Source: Gammaproteobacteria bacterium (lineage in GTDB: Bacteria; Pseudomonadota; Gammaproteobacteria; Steroidobacterales; Steroidobacteraceae). Taken from it: a stretch of DNA of 6,555 nucleotides. A program made the translations under genes and the position numbers. The notes under the pieces were generated by a model. It saw only the letters and a program-made list of their open reading frames with translations. It was not told the origin of the DNA and did not search any database. Positions within the stretch are counted from its first letter, which is position 1, and each line of letters starts with the position of its first letter. The stretch is taken from positions 1 through 6,555 of the forward strand of contig JASHTN010000114.1 in NCBI GenBank assembly GCA_030040525.1, given 5' to 3'. Below are positions 1 through 5,650 of the stretch, piece after piece.

Positions 1-766
1 CGCCGCACCGGCTCCGGCGGCGCGCGCCCCGAGTGCCCGGCCACCGACGCCGGCGGATGCCGGCGCGCGCGCCGAGCAGCGCGTGCCGATGACGCGGCTG
101 CGCGCGCGCATCGCACAGCGGCTCATCGAGGCGCAGTCGACCCAGGCGCTGCTCACCTCGTTCAACGAGGTGGATCTCAGCGCCGTGGGGGAGCTGCGCG
201 CGCGCTACAAGGAGCGCTTCGAGAAGGAGAACGGCGTCAAGCTCGGCTTCATGTCGTTCTTCGTCAAGGCGGCGATCGAGGCGCTGAAGAAGTTCCCGGT
301 CGTCAATGCCTCGCTCGACGGTAACGAGATCATCTATCACGAGTATTACGACATCGGCGTCGCGGTCTCCACCGAGAGAGGACTCATGGTGCCGGTGGTC
401 CGGGACGCCGACCGCAAGAGCTTTGCGCAGATCGAGAGGGAAGTGGCGGATTACGCGCGCCAGGCGCGCGACGGCTCGATCGCGATCGAGGACCTGACGG
501 GCGGCACTTTCACGATCACCAACGGCGGGGTGTTCGGCTCACTGATGTCGACGCCGATCGTCAACGCGCCGCAGAGCGCGATTCTCGGCATGCACAAGAT
601 CCAGGAGCGGCCGATGGTGGTGAACGGTGCGGTCGCGGTGCGACCGATGATGTACCTCGCCGTGACCTACGATCACCGCATCATCGACGGGCGCGAGGCG
701 GTGCTGTTCCTGGTCGCCGTCAAGGAGGCGCTCGAGGATCCCGGACGGATGCTGCTCGGGATCTGA
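1..766 (+). CDS. sucB: Dihydrolipoyllysine-residue succinyltransferase (E2 of 2-oxoglutarate dehydrogenase), C-terminal part
   Basis: This is the E2 core of the cytoplasmic 2-oxoglutarate dehydrogenase complex. It transfers the succinyl group from the lipoyl arm to CoA in the TCA cycle. The frame is open from the left edge (codons begin at base 2), so the gene is 5'-truncated. The lipoyl domain and most of the E1/E3-binding region are missing. The first 25 or so residues are an Ala/Pro/Arg-rich linker, and the catalytic domain then begins at [17 protein letters not shown]. Seen motifs include [44 protein letters not shown] and the active-site block [12 protein letters not shown], with catalytic His at 674-676 and Asp at 686-688. 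The end MLLGI is at the normal family C-terminus. The FNEVDL and [10 protein letters not shown] forms favour the succinyl rather than the acetyl or branched-chain enzyme. The ATG at 83 is internal, not the start. lpd, a common next gene, does not follow; the next gene is convergent. Confidence 0.96.
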   Translation, partial: AAPAPAARAPSARPPTPADAGARAEQRVPMTRLRARIAQRLIEAQSTQALLTSFNEVDLSAVGELRARYKERFEKENGVKLGFMSFFVKAAIEALKKFPVVNASLDGNEIIYHEYYDIGVAVSTERGLMVPVVRDADRKSFAQIEREVADYARQARDGSIAIEDLTGGTFTITNGGVFGSLMSTPIVNAPQSAILGMHKIQERPMVVNGAVAVRPMMYLAVTYDHRIIDGREAVLFLVAVKEALEDPGRMLLGI

Positions 767-782
767 GCCTGACCCGCCCGTC

Positions 783-2396
783 TCAGAAGATCTGGCGGAA
801 CAGCCAGTAGAGCGCCCCGGAGAGCAGGATCGCAGCCGGCAGCGTCAGCACCCACGCCATCACCAGGTTGCGTACCGTGCCGAGCTGCAGACCGGACTTG
901 TTGGCCGCCATTGCACCGGCCACGCCCGAGGAAAGCACGTGCGTGGTCGACACCGGCAGCCCGAACATGTCGGCGGCGAAGATGGTGCCCATGGCGACGA
1001 GCTCGGCGGAAGCTCCCTGCGCGTAGGTCAGGTGGGTCTTGCCGATCTTTTCGCCGATCGTCACGACGATGCGCTTCCAGCCCACCGTGGTGCCGAGTCC
1101 GAGCGCAATCGCGACCGCCACCTTGACCCACAGCGGAATGAATTTGGTGGCGGCATCGATCTCCTTCTTGAAGGCCGTGAGGTTATCGCGCGCGGTGGCG
1201 TCGAGAGCGGCGCTATGCGGGTCCTTGCCGAAGATGCGCAGCGCTTCGGAGGTGAGGTACATGTCGTTGCGCACGTTGGTGACCGCGGCGCCGCGCAGCC
1301 TGGCGAAGGTGCCGCTGCTCCTGACCTGCTCGGCGATATTCCCGGTGAGCGCCGCCACCGCGGGAATCACCTCGGGGTTATAGGTGTGGGTGCGCACGTA
1401 GGTCGAGAGGACCGCGCGCGGGTCGGCGGGCGCGGGCGCAGTGGCGTAGTGCTCGAGCGACTGCTCCGTGGCGCTCGCCATGGCGACGAAAGGCGTCATC
1501 TGCGCGGCCGGCATGGCGCGGTTGAGGGCGTAGGCCATGGGCACGGTGCCGATCAGGATCAGCATGATGAGCCCCATGCCCTTCTGCCCGTCGTTCGAGC
1601 CGTGCGCGAAGGAGACGCCGCCGCAGGTGAGGACGAGGAGTCCGCGGATCCACGAGGGCGGCGCCTTGTTGCCCTGCGGCTCGCGGTAGAGCTCGGGCTT
1701 CCTGACGAGCGCCTTGAGGATGAGCAGCAGCAGCGCCGCGCACACGAAGCCGACCAGCGGCGAGACCAGCAGCGAATACCCGACCTTGGTCGCCTGGCCC
1801 CAGTCGACGCCGCTCGTGCCGTCGCGACCGTGCATGAGCGCATTGGCGACCCCCACCCCGATGATCGAGCCGATCATGGTGTGCGAGGAAGAGGCAGGGA
1901 GTCCGAGCCACCAGGTGCCGAGATTCCAGATGATTGCGGCGATCAGCAGTGCGAACACCATGGCGAAGCCGGCACCGCTGCCGACCTGCAGGATCAGCTC
2001 CACGGGGAGCAGCGTGATGATGCCGAAGGCCACTGCGCCGCTCGAGTAGAGCACCCCGAGGAAGTTGAGCGTCCCCGAGTAGAGCACCGCCACCTGGGGT
2101 GGCAGCGAATGGGTGTAGATCACGGTTGCGACCGCATTGGCCGTGTCGTGAAAGCCATTGACGAACTCGAAGCCGAGCGCGATGAGCAGCGCCACGCCGA
2201 GCAGCACGAAGGGCAGAATCGCGACCTGTTGCGGCTCGGCACCCGAGATGTCGCTGACCAGGCTGTAGGCGGCGTAGCCCGCCCCGATGATGAGCACGAG
2301 CAGGAAGACGACGCTGGTCGCGGGACTCGGCTTGCGATCGAGGACCGGTCGGGCAGCTGCGCGGGGGGTGGCAACACTGTCGGCGGCGACGCTCAT
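783..2396 (-). CDS. pitA: PiT-family inorganic phosphate transporter
   Basis: This inner-membrane, low-affinity phosphate transporter of the PiT family (537 aa) moves phosphate, probably as a metal-phosphate complex driven by protons, as in E. coli PitA. Both halves of the inverted-repeat fold are visible. The N-terminal signature NGFHDTANAVATVIYT is at about 80-95, with GLPASSSHTMIGS at 165-177. The C-terminal signature SFAHGSNDGQKGMG is at 262-275, with GLPVSTTHVLSSG at 479-491. A hydrophilic segment of roughly 290-420 lies between the membrane halves. The last 90 residues (IGEKIGK, TYAQGASAE, LPAAILLSGALYWL) read much like E. coli PitA. The N-terminus is longer than in E. coli PitA and adds an extra hydrophobic helix near 28-47. 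The start is supported by GGAGAAGAG (2403-2411 on the other strand) six bases before the ATG. The gene lies 180 bases downstream of a phosphoesterase on the same strand, so it is either co-transcribed or has its own promoter in the AT-rich gap. Confidence 0.95.
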   Translation of the reverse strand: MSVAADSVATPRAAARPVLDRKPSPATSVVFLLVLIIGAGYAAYSLVSDISGAEPQQVAILPFVLLGVALLIALGFEFVNGFHDTANAVATVIYTHSLPPQVAVLYSGTLNFLGVLYSSGAVAFGIITLLPVELILQVGSGAGFAMVFALLIAAIIWNLGTWWLGLPASSSHTMIGSIIGVGVANALMHGRDGTSGVDWGQATKVGYSLLVSPLVGFVCAALLLLILKALVRKPELYREPQGNKAPPSWIRGLLVLTCGGVSFAHGSNDGQKGMGLIMLILIGTVPMAYALNRAMPAAQMTPFVAMASATEQSLEHYATAPAPADPRAVLSTYVRTHTYNPEVIPAVAALTGNIAEQVRSSGTFARLRGAAVTNVRNDMYLTSEALRIFGKDPHSAALDATARDNLTAFKKEIDAATKFIPLWVKVAVAIALGLGTTVGWKRIVVTIGEKIGKTHLTYAQGASAELVAMGTIFAADMFGLPVSTTHVLSSGVAGAMAANKSGLQLGTVRNLVMAWVLTLPAAILLSGALYWLFRQIF

Positions 2397-2437
2397 GGCG
2401 GGCTCTTCTCCGGGGCCGGGACGAAAAAAAGCAGCCT

Positions 2438-2466
2438 ATGACCGTGATATTTCAAATTTGTGACAA
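2438..2466 (-). promoter_or_regulatory. Candidate Pho-box-like repeat and promoter zone upstream of pitA
   Basis: Positions 2430-2500 are visibly AT-rich in an otherwise GC-rich window and lie 40-100 bases before the pitA ATG. Read on the minus strand, three 7-mers repeat with an exact 11-base period: TTGTCAC (2466-2460), TTGAAAT (2455-2449) and CGGTCAT (2444-2438). The PhoB consensus unit CTGTCAT/C is matched 6/7, 4/7 and 6/7. PhoB sites are known to be 11-bp direct repeats of this kind. TTGTCA is also a 5/6 match to a sigma-70 -35 box, but no convincing -10 lies 16-18 bases after it. The middle unit is weak, and PiT genes are not PhoB targets in every species, so this is only a candidate. 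A T7 run on the minus strand (2429-2423) lies in the leader and has no GC-rich stem before it. Confidence 0.3.
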
Positions 2467-2504
2467 GCTCGGTACCGCCTCAGTTTGAATTTTCCTGAAT
2501 CCCA

Positions 2505-2536
2505 GCCGGAGCCTTGATCGTGCATCAAGGATCGGC
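2505..2536 (-). terminator. Hairpin downstream of the Tat phosphoesterase, possible weak or Rho-independent-like end
   Basis: The arms CCTTGAT (2512-2518) and ATCAAGG (2524-2530) pair perfectly over a 5-base loop. An outer stem of four bases, GCCG (2505-2508) with CGGC (2533-2536), extends it across a small internal loop. The hairpin lies about 40 bases after the stop codon of the phosphoesterase and more than 100 bases before pitA. On the minus strand no T run follows the stem, so it is not a classical intrinsic terminator. It could attenuate read-through into pitA, protect the 3' end of the upstream message, or be incidental. Confidence 0.3.
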
Positions 2537-2576
2537 GGGGAGCCTCTCTGCCTCTTGGGGTGCGGTGCGGCCGCCG

Positions 2577-4082
2577 CTAGACCCCGAGCAGCGACGGCAG
2601 CCAGCTCGGAATGCTGGTCGAGCAGCTGGCAACGGTGCGCTCGGCGTTCAGCGTCAGGATAGTCTGCTGTGCATACGGGTAGAGCTGCGCCGGCGTCGGC
2701 AGCGAGGGCACGTTCGGCGGCTGATTGAAGTTGAATGCGCCGCTGAGACCCGAGAGCTGCCGCCGCGCAGGTGCGATCGTCGAGAGCTGGAGCAGCTGAG
2801 TCGAGGTGGAGAAGGTCTGCTCGATGAATTGCAGGATCGAGGTGTGGTCGAGCACCTCGCTGAACACCGTGTTGGCCGGCGCCCACGGTGAGACGACGAT
2901 CAGCGGCACGCGGAATGCGGGCCCCACGGCCAGGCCGCCGTCGGGCAGTCCCGCCGGTACGTACTCCAGGATCGATGGCGGCAGATGATCGAAAAACCCG
3001 CCGCCTTCGTCGTAGGTCACGAACAGCGCCGTCGACTCCCAGGCGCTCGAGGCCATGAGCTCCTGCACTACGCGGGCGGCGAGCAGCTGTCCCATGTCGG
3101 GCGGGGCCGGCGGGTGCTCGCAGACGACCGCCTCGGTGACGATCCAGGAGACCGCCGGCAGTGTCCCGGCGGCGAGATCGGCGATGAATTCGCTGAAGTC
3201 GCTGGTCGCGAGCGCGAGCTGCGTCGGGTTGTCCTGGAACTGCGAGAAGAAGATGAGCGGATTGAAAGCGCCGATCGCGGACGGGATCGAGCCGTCGGCG
3301 ACCGAATAGCACTTCCACGGCAGCCCCGCCGCAGTGAGCACGTCCGCCATCGTCGGCCAGGAGAGCACCGGAGGCGCCGCCGTGAGCGAGGGATTGTTGT
3401 AGGGGAGGCTGTCAGAAGTCGACGTCGGGCTGAGAAAGTCCCAGCCGCTGGTACCGGTCCACAGATACAGCCGATTGGGCAGCGTCGGGCCGATCTGCGA
3501 GCAGAAGAAGTGGTCGCAGAGCGTGAAGGCCTGCGCGAGCTGCACGTGGTAGATGTGATCGCTCTGCAGGAAGTAACCGATCGCAATGGTCGTGTTGTCC
3601 TCGTCCGTGACCCAGCCGTCCATCGCGCCGTTGTCCCACTTGTTGTGCGAGCCCTCCCAGCTGTGGTCAGGATCCTGATTGCAGAACTGCGTCAGGTGGT
3701 AGGGATTGTAGGGGTTGCCGGAGCTGTCATAGTAGGTCAGGGCCGAGGGCGTGAAGCCGAGGGCGGCGTGCCCGGGCTGGCCGAAGATCGAGGCGAACGC
3801 GCCGAAGTAATGATCGAAAGAGCGGTTCTCCTGGCACAGGATCACGACGTGCTTGATCTTGTTGCTGGAGGGCCACCAGGCGAGATCGGGCAGTCCGGCA
3901 CTCTGCGCGGCGAGCCGCATCGCCGCGCCGCCCGGCAGGAGCGACCCGAGCGCGAGTCCCGCGGCGCCCGCGGCGGCACTCGAGACAAATCGTCGCCGTG
4001 TGGTGATGCGCGCGCGGGCTTGCCGGAGCAGCTCGAGCCACGCGGGATGAATGTTGTCCTCGGGAGTCGTCTTCGTATCCAT
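2577..4082 (-). CDS. Tat-exported phosphoesterase, phospholipase C / acid phosphatase type (PF04185 superfamily)
   Basis: This is a 501-aa predicted periplasmic or secreted hydrolase of phosphodiesters or phosphomonoesters. The N-terminus carries a twin-arginine signal: TTRRRFVSS at 27-35, then a hydrophobic Ala/Gly/Leu stretch to about 50. The mature domain opens with KHVVILCQENRSFDHYFG (77-94), whose Glu85-Asn86 pair is the expected metal ligand. DPDHSWEGSHNKWDNGAMDG (137-156) follows. GPTLPNR (198-204) has Thr200 in the place of the nucleophile of bacterial phospholipases C. VTYDEGGGFFDHLPP (355-369) supplies Asp358-Glu359 and His366, and LDHTSILQFIE (411-421) supplies His413. At 501 aa it lacks the long C-terminal extension of PlcH-like haemolytic enzymes. 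The start is supported by GAGGAG five bases before the ATG (4093-4088). Whether the substrate is phosphatidylcholine, another phospholipid or a phosphomonoester cannot be told. pitA lies downstream on the same strand, which suits phosphate recovery. Confidence 0.9.
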   Translation of the reverse strand: MDTKTTPEDNIHPAWLELLRQARARITTRRRFVSSAAAGAAGLALGSLLPGGAAMRLAAQSAGLPDLAWWPSSNKIKHVVILCQENRSFDHYFGAFASIFGQPGHAALGFTPSALTYYDSSGNPYNPYHLTQFCNQDPDHSWEGSHNKWDNGAMDGWVTDEDNTTIAIGYFLQSDHIYHVQLAQAFTLCDHFFCSQIGPTLPNRLYLWTGTSGWDFLSPTSTSDSLPYNNPSLTAAPPVLSWPTMADVLTAAGLPWKCYSVADGSIPSAIGAFNPLIFFSQFQDNPTQLALATSDFSEFIADLAAGTLPAVSWIVTEAVVCEHPPAPPDMGQLLAARVVQELMASSAWESTALFVTYDEGGGFFDHLPPSILEYVPAGLPDGGLAVGPAFRVPLIVVSPWAPANTVFSEVLDHTSILQFIEQTFSTSTQLLQLSTIAPARRQLSGLSGAFNFNQPPNVPSLPTPAQLYPYAQQTILTLNAERTVASCSTSIPSWLPSLLGV

Positions 4083-4311
4083 ACGGACTCCTCGCTCGCG
4101 TGATCCTTTGCGAGCCCTGCGGTCAGAAGCTTAGCCGAGCTGCATGACGCTGTCGTGTCGGCCTGAGCTTGGCAGCGGCATCTCGGGCGCGGCCCGGACT
4201 CGCTGCGCATTAAACGGCGCTGTCACAAGCCGACACTAGACTGCCCCGGGGCTCGGTTCTCGCCGCGTGCGAGCCGCCGGAGATTCTTACCGATTCAGGG
4301 AGCAACGAATC
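4083..4311. promoter_or_regulatory. Divergent intergenic region between two phosphoesterase genes
   Basis: This 229-base spacer must hold the 5' regions of both divergent phosphoesterase genes. No sigma-70 promoter could be assigned with confidence on either strand. Visible structure: the perfect inverted repeat GCTCGC (4094-4099) / GCGAGC (4110-4115), with a 10-base loop, sits directly upstream of the GAGGAG ribosome site of the minus-strand gene and would be in its 5' leader. GTGTCGGC (4155-4162) and GCCGACAC (4229-4236) are an 8-base inverted pair 66 bases apart. One perfect PhoB-like half-site, CTGTCAC, is at 4220-4226, but without a good partner at an 11-base period. The plus-strand ribosome site AGGGAG is at 4297-4302. 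Shared control of both genes from here is plausible but not shown. Confidence 0.5.
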
Positions 4312-5589
4312 ATGAGCAAGATACTCGCCTCGGGCGCCGTGGCCCTCCTCAGCGCCGGCAGCGCGCTCGCCGGCCAGGGTCCGGTTCCGCAGGGCATTCC
4401 GCATCTCGATCACCTGTTCGTGATCATGATGGAGAACCATGCCTACGGGCAGATCGCCGGCAACCCGCAGGCGCCCTTCATCAACTCGCTGATGGGCAAG
4501 GCGAACCTGGCGACCAACTATTTCGCGATCGCTCACCCGAGCAGCACCAACTACCTGGAGGTAGTCGGCGGCTCGAACTTCAACAAGCTGTCGGATCAGT
4601 ATCCCAACTGGCACAGCACGAGCTGCATACCCAACATCGTCCCCGGGCAGCCCACCAACACGGACGTGCCTGACTCGGGTGTGTTCTGTCCGATCGCCGG
4701 CAGCGGTGGTACGGATGCTGCGGTCCCGGTGCTCGATTACACCATGAACGAGACCTCGAGCCCGCCGCTCACCAACATCAACGGCGTGCTGTCGATCCCC
4801 GCGGGCAAGAACATCGACGGCATCTCGATCGCCGACCAGCTGGTGGCGCTCGGCAAGTCGTGGAAGTCCTACCAGGAAGGCCTGCCGATCATCGGTGCCG
4901 ACGGCGTCAACGTGAGCGACGGGTACTACACCATCGGCGGCAACAACGCCGCCGGGGTCAACGTCACCAGCGACTTCGCCGCGCTGTCGACCACCGGCAA
5001 CCCGGTGAGCTCTGCCGACGTCGTGTACCTGTACGCGGTGAAGCACGATCCGTTCGCCTACTTCGCGGCAGTCCAGCAGGGCAGCAATCCCGCGCTCAGC
5101 CTCAGCCGCATTGCGGGCTTCGACGGCCAGCAGGGCCTGTACGCCGACCTCAAGGCAGGGCGCATCCCGGACCTCGCTTTCATCGCGCCGAACCAGTGCA
5201 ACGACCAGCACGGACGCGGCAACGGCACCGCCTTCTGCAACTACGACGCAGACGACAACGGCACCCAGGTGGGCCTGAATCCATCGCTGATCCTCGAGGG
5301 TGACCTCACGGTGCAGCGCCTGGTGACGGCGATCAAGGCCTCCCCCGTGTGGTGGAGCAGCCGCAGCGCGATCGTCATCCTCTGGGACGAGAACGACTAC
5401 AGCACGCTGACTCTCAACCAGGTGGTGTTCATCGTCGACACGAACTACGGGCCGCATCAGGTGCAGAGCTCGAAGTTCTACGACCACTACTCGCTCACCA
5501 AGACCATGGACGCCGCGTTCGGGCTGCCGTGCCTGAACCACGCCTGCGATCCAGGCGTCGAGGTCATCTCCGACCTGTTCGCCGAGTAA
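4312..5589 (+). CDS. Sec-exported phosphoesterase, acid-phosphatase-like (PF04185 superfamily)
   Basis: This is a 425-aa predicted periplasmic or secreted phosphatase/phosphoesterase. It has a typical short Sec signal peptide, MSKILASGAVALLSAGSALA, with likely cleavage after residue 20. The catalytic layout runs HLDHLFVIMMENHAYGQIAG (31-50), with Glu41-Asn42 as expected metal ligands; HPSSTNYLEVVGG (75-87), where Ser77 aligns with the family nucleophile and Thr79 replaces the Pro usual in HPSxPNY; then LAFIAPNQCNDQHG (288-301), VILWDENDYS (355-364) with Asp359-Glu360, and YDHYSLTKTMDAAFG (390-404) with His392. There are six cysteines (105, 126, 296, 309, 407, 412), an even number that suits disulfides outside the cytoplasm. 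The ATG at 4312 is chosen over an in-frame GTG at 4267 because the signal peptide begins there and AGGGAG lies nine bases upstream. It is divergent from, and in a different subfamily to, the Tat phosphoesterase, so it does not look like a recent duplicate. Two hairpins follow the stop at once. Confidence 0.88.
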   Translation: MSKILASGAVALLSAGSALAGQGPVPQGIPHLDHLFVIMMENHAYGQIAGNPQAPFINSLMGKANLATNYFAIAHPSSTNYLEVVGGSNFNKLSDQYPNWHSTSCIPNIVPGQPTNTDVPDSGVFCPIAGSGGTDAAVPVLDYTMNETSSPPLTNINGVLSIPAGKNIDGISIADQLVALGKSWKSYQEGLPIIGADGVNVSDGYYTIGGNNAAGVNVTSDFAALSTTGNPVSSADVVYLYAVKHDPFAYFAAVQQGSNPALSLSRIAGFDGQQGLYADLKAGRIPDLAFIAPNQCNDQHGRGNGTAFCNYDADDNGTQVGLNPSLILEGDLTVQRLVTAIKASPVWWSSRSAIVILWDENDYSTLTLNQVVFIVDTNYGPHQVQSSKFYDHYSLTKTMDAAFGLPCLNHACDPGVEVISDLFAE

Positions 5590-5607
5590 GCGGCTCGCGA
5601 ACCGCTT
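5588..5607 (+). repeat. Short hairpin at the phosphoesterase stop codon
   Basis: AAGCGG (5588-5593) pairs with CCGCTT (5602-5607) around an 8-base loop that itself holds the palindrome TCGCGA (5595-5600). The left arm begins inside the TAA stop codon. The right arm ends exactly where the next, larger hairpin begins. No T run follows. Confidence 0.5.
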
Positions 5608-5650
5608 CCCGCAGTCATGGAGGGAGTTATCCTCCCTGCATGACTGCGGG
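5608..5650 (+). repeat. Long near-perfect inverted repeat enclosing the multicopper oxidase start codon
   Basis: The left arm, CCCGCAGTCATGGAGGGAG (5608-5626), and right arm, CTCCCTGCATGACTGCGGG (5632-5650), are reverse complements over 19 positions. There is one mismatch (G5620 opposite G5638), and the loop is TTATC. The left arm carries the only purine-rich, Shine-Dalgarno-like stretch before the downstream gene (GGAGGGAG, 5619-5626). The right arm carries CCTCCCT-like sequence complementary to it, plus the ATG at 5640. As RNA the stem would hide both the start codon and the ribosome site. As DNA it has the form of a dimeric-regulator operator. There is no T run after 5650, so a classical terminator is unlikely. 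The pairing is plainly visible; its function is not known. Confidence 0.75.

Noticed and set aside
2423..2429. Seven-base T run on the minus strand as an intrinsic terminator before pitA
   Set aside because: No GC-rich stem immediately precedes it on that strand, and it lies in the pitA leader, close to the ribosome site.
939..2441. 500-codon open frame on the plus strand opposite pitA
   Set aside because: Its product is rich in Arg, Gly, His and Glu with no recognisable domain, and it mirrors a clearly real PiT transporter. It is a typical shadow in GC-rich DNA.
2985..4103. 372-codon open frame on the plus strand opposite the Tat phosphoesterase
   Set aside because: Low-complexity Arg/Glu/Gly/Val composition with no motif. 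The opposite strand carries a full phosphoesterase with signal peptide and catalytic motifs.
4220..4236. Pho box in the divergent spacer, based on the perfect half-site CTGTCAC
   Set aside because: The sequences 11 and 22 bases either side do not match the unit. The nearest similar 7-mer is at a 10-base offset and only matches in part.
4267..4311. In-frame GTG as an earlier start for the Sec phosphoesterase
   Set aside because: It would put 15 polar residues ahead of a complete signal peptide, and the ATG at 4312 has an AGGGAG ribosome site nine bases upstream.
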